This document shows, piece by piece, positions 61,329 through 64,000 of a stretch of DNA of 64,000 nt (position 1 is its first letter; each line of letters opens with the position of its first letter). This stretch comes from Comamonadaceae bacterium (GTDB lineage: Bacteria; Pseudomonadota; Gammaproteobacteria; Burkholderiales; Burkholderiaceae_C): contig CANFWV010000002.1 in NCBI GenBank assembly GCA_947450695.1, positions 62,001-126,000 on the forward strand, written 5' to 3'. The position numbers and the translations under genes are program-made. Under the pieces are notes generated by a model that was given only the letters and a program-made list of their open reading frames with translations, had not been told where the DNA came from and did not search any database.

Positions 61329-64000
61329 CGCTCAGCTTGCTGCTCGGCCTCGGCTGTCAGGTCGGCATGGCCCAAGAGCCGGCCAGCAAGGCACTGCTTG
61401 AACAAGGTTTGTTTTGGCAAGCCAAGGGCAACAACGAACGCGCCGCAGAAGCTTGGCGCAAGCTCTCCCAGCTGGACCCCTCGGAGCCGCGCGCGCTGTA
61501 CGGCCTGGCGCAAGTGGAGATCAACTTGAAGCGAAGCGCGGCCGACTTGTTGGCGCGGCTGCGCGTGCTCGATCCGAACAGTCCCTATGTGGCATTGCTG
61601 GAGCAAGATATCCACCTGCGCACGGGTGATGGCCCCAGGGCCTTGGACAAGGCACGCCAGCTGTATGAGTCCAAGCAAATAGAGCCCGCCATCGCCCAGT
61701 ACCGGGCCGCATTTCAGGGTAAAGAGCCGCAAGGGGATGTCGGCTTCGAGTATTACCGCGTCGTTGGCGAGTCCACCACCGGCTGGAAAGAGGCTCGCCG
61801 AGGCCTAGAGCGGCTGTTGAAGGCATCGCCTAAAGACCCGCATATTGAAATGAACTTGGCCTTTTTGTTGGCCCGTGCAGAGGCGCCTCGCTACGAGACC
61901 CGCGTCGAGGGTATTGAGCGACTGTCGCGCTTGGCCTTGAACCCAGCTGTCAGCGACCAGGCCACTGAAAATTGGAAGCTGGCTTTGGTCTGGTTGGGCG
62001 TGACAAAACCCGACATGCTGAGCTTGTTTGATACTTTCCTGAAGCTGCATCCGGATGACAGTGAGGTTCGCGAACTGCGCGCCGCCGGTGTCAAAAAGCT
62101 GCAGGTGCAGGCGCGGGCTAGCGAACTCACATCCGTCAACCCGCAGGTCTCCGCTGGACTGAAGGCGCTTGAACAGGGTGATTTGGTGCTGGCCGAAAGC
62201 GAATACCTGACCAGACTCAAGACCCATCCGAACGACATGGATGCCGTGGGCGGGCTGGGTTTGGTGCGAATGCGGCAAGACCGACTGGAAGAGTCGCAAA
62301 CCTTGCTAACCCGTGCTCAGCAAAAAAATGGCGGCAGTTGGAGCAAGGCCTTACAGACGGCGCGTTACCTCGGGCTGGTCGAGCAGGGCACCACGGCACA
62401 GCGGGAGGGTGACGTTGCGCGCGCGCGTAGCCTGCTGCAGCAGGCGATCAAACTAGACCCGACGCAAAGCGCTGCCGAGCTGGCGCTCGCTGCATTGCAA
62501 GCAGACGCCGGTGAGTTCGATGCAGCAGAAAAAATGTACCGCCAGTTGTTGTCGCGAAACAGCGGCGACACCGACGCTTTGCGGGGTTTGGCTCTGGTAC
62601 TGGCGACAGCGGACAAGCCTGTCGAGGCGCTGAAGCTGATCGAACGGTTGACGCCAGCGCAACTCGGCGGCGTCACCCAAATGAACCAGCTGCGCGCAGC
62701 GTTGGTCAGCGGCAAGGCCAAGGCGGCGCTGCGGCGTGGCCAGGTGGCGCTGGCTATGGCAACGCTTGAAGATGCCATGAGCGTGGATCCGGAAAATCCT
62801 TGGATTCGCTGGGAGTTGGCCCAGCTCTATCAGCAACAGGGCCGCGCCAGTGAAGCAAGGGGCTTGATCGATGGGCTGTTGGCGAGCCAGCCGGACAATC
62901 CGATAGCGCTCTACGCCAGTGCAAACTTTGCCGCTGCACGCGGGCAATTCCGGTCTGCGTTGAGCACGCTGGATCGCATCGAGGTAAAGGACCGCAACCA
63001 GCAGATCGCGGCGTTGCAAAAACGCAGCTGGCTCCAGTACCAGGCCGCGCAAGCCGTGAGCTTGGCGCGGCAGAATCGTAAGCCGCAGGCGCTGGCGATA
63101 CTGGCCCAAGCAGAACCTTGGACTGACGGCAATCGTGACTTGGTGGGCGTGCTCGCCGGCGCCTATGTCGACGCCGGCGCCCCGAATCGTGGACTGACCC
63201 TGTTGCGTCAGCAGATGGTTCGCAACGAGAAGGTGGCATCGGCCGACTGGCTGCAATATGCCGGCTTGCTGCTGCGCACGGGGCAAGACGTTGAAAGTGC
63301 GAGCGTGCTGAAGAAACTGGCGGCCAGTAACTTGAGCCAGGAGGAGGTCAAGAGCCTCAACGACCTGACGTTCACGCTTCATTTGCGTCAGGTCGATCTG
63401 TTGCGTGAACGCGGCGAGATGGCCATTGCCAGTGAGCAACTGCAGGGCTTGTTGATGCAGCGCCCCGGTGACGTTGCGGCCAAGGCCGCGCAGGTCCGCT
63501 GGCTCGTGGCTTCTGATGACAAGCGAGGTGCGCTGGCGCTGGCCAAACAGCTTGCCTTGCAGCACCCTGGTCAGGTTCAGGTGCAGCTGGGTGCCGCGCA
63601 AATCGCGGTTCAGCTGAAAGATGCCGACCTGGCAGACACCGCGTTGAAAACGGTCACAGCGTTGGCCCCGGACGATGCTGAGGTCATCGCTGCCGCGGCC
63701 AGGTTGTATCAAGCGCAGGGTCAGTTGAAGCAGGCCGAAGCCTTGTTCGAGCGGGCAATTTCCTTGCAAAATGCACCCGCGAACGCTACCGATGCGATGG
63801 CCAGTGTCACCTTGGCTGCGGTTGAAAATACAGACCCATTGAGCGACATCGGCAGGCCGGCTTGGCTACCACGAAACAACCTGCAAGCAGGGCCGACTCT
63901 TCCGGGAGAGTACTGGCAACAAGCCTTGCCCAAGGTGCTTGCGCAGCGCTCATCAGCATCGACCGTCGCGGTTGCCGATGATGCAGCGAACCAGCCGGTC
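61292..64000 (+). CDS. bcsC: cellulose export outer-membrane/TPR protein BcsC (truncated by the window end)
   Basis: Open frame from ATG 61292 (MANNMFPHKHPLALSLLLGLGCQVGMAQEPASKALLEQGLFWQAKGNNERAAEAWRKLSQLDPSEPRALYGLAQVEINLKR...) to the end with TPR repeats; missing from the ORF track because no stop is in the window. Confidence 0.93.
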   Translation, partial: MANNMFPHKHPLALSLLLGLGCQVGMAQEPASKALLEQGLFWQAKGNNERAAEAWRKLSQLDPSEPRALYGLAQVEINLKRSAADLLARLRVLDPNSPYVALLEQDIHLRTGDGPRALDKARQLYESKQIEPAIAQYRAAFQGKEPQGDVGFEYYRVVGESTTGWKEARRGLERLLKASPKDPHIEMNLAFLLARAEAPRYETRVEGIERLSRLALNPAVSDQATENWKLALVWLGVTKPDMLSLFDTFLKLHPDDSEVRELRAAGVKKLQVQARASELTSVNPQVSAGLKALEQGDLVLAESEYLTRLKTHPNDMDAVGGLGLVRMRQDRLEESQTLLTRAQQKNGGSWSKALQTARYLGLVEQGTTAQREGDVARARSLLQQAIKLDPTQSAAELALAALQADAGEFDAAEKMYRQLLSRNSGDTDALRGLALVLATADKPVEALKLIERLTPAQLGGVTQMNQLRAALVSGKAKAALRRGQVALAMATLEDAMSVDPENPWIRWELAQLYQQQGRASEARGLIDGLLASQPDNPIALYASANFAAARGQFRSALSTLDRIEVKDRNQQIAALQKRSWLQYQAAQAVSLARQNRKPQALAILAQAEPWTDGNRDLVGVLAGAYVDAGAPNRGLTLLRQQMVRNEKVASADWLQYAGLLLRTGQDVESASVLKKLAASNLSQEEVKSLNDLTFTLHLRQVDLLRERGEMAIASEQLQGLLMQRPGDVAAKAAQVRWLVASDDKRGALALAKQLALQHPGQVQVQLGAAQIAVQLKDADLADTALKTVTALAPDDAEVIAAAARLYQAQGQLKQAEALFERAISLQNAPANATDAMASVTLAAVENTDPLSDIGRPAWLPRNNLQAGPTLPGEYWQQALPKVLAQRSSASTVAVADDAANQPV

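Noticed and set aside
62453-63769. 438-aa minus-strand ORF
   Set aside because: Antisense shadow of bcsC, which is open on the + strand to the window end with clear TPR sequence; the product shows no coherent domain.

Overview
This 64 kb window looks like a chromosomal segment of a betaproteobacterium (order Burkholderiales, probably Comamonadaceae; inferred from gene content and order, not searched). From left to right it holds:
(i) a catabolic-looking cluster: Bug-type receptor (cut by the left edge), FAD monooxygenase, SDR, PuuE/polysaccharide-deacetylase-like hydrolase, NitT/TauT-type ABC transporter, enoyl-CoA hydratase, CaiB/BaiF CoA-transferase, amidase and a divergent GntR regulator;
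(ii) housekeeping genes: UDG-like, rimI, tsaB, dacB, a small island with a toxin-antitoxin pair, an LLM oxidoreductase, sua5, purK, purE, cnoX;
(iii) a CzcCBA-type metal efflux set with a two-component system;
(iv) purC, fba, pyk, a fatty acid desaturase, pgk, azlDC, fmt, def, dprA, smg, secF, secD, yajC, argC, sucCD, terC, and a type IV pilin with an O-oligosaccharyltransferase-like gene;
(v) a signalling block (OmpR-type regulator, two STAS proteins flanking a sugar-nucleotidyltransferase, Hpt, CheY-like regulator, REC-PAS-histidine kinase) divergent from a cellulose operon bcsD-bcsP-bcsQ-bcsA-bcsB-bcsZ-bcsC, with bcsC cut by the right edge.
The most interesting signals are a BcsA with intact glycosyltransferase motifs but without the PilZ RxxxR c-di-GMP-binding arginines, sitting beside the dedicated-looking phosphorelay/STAS block, and a 16-bp direct repeat that duplicates the 3' end of dacB and brackets a ~1.1 kb toxin-antitoxin island. 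No searches were run; every family call is by eye.
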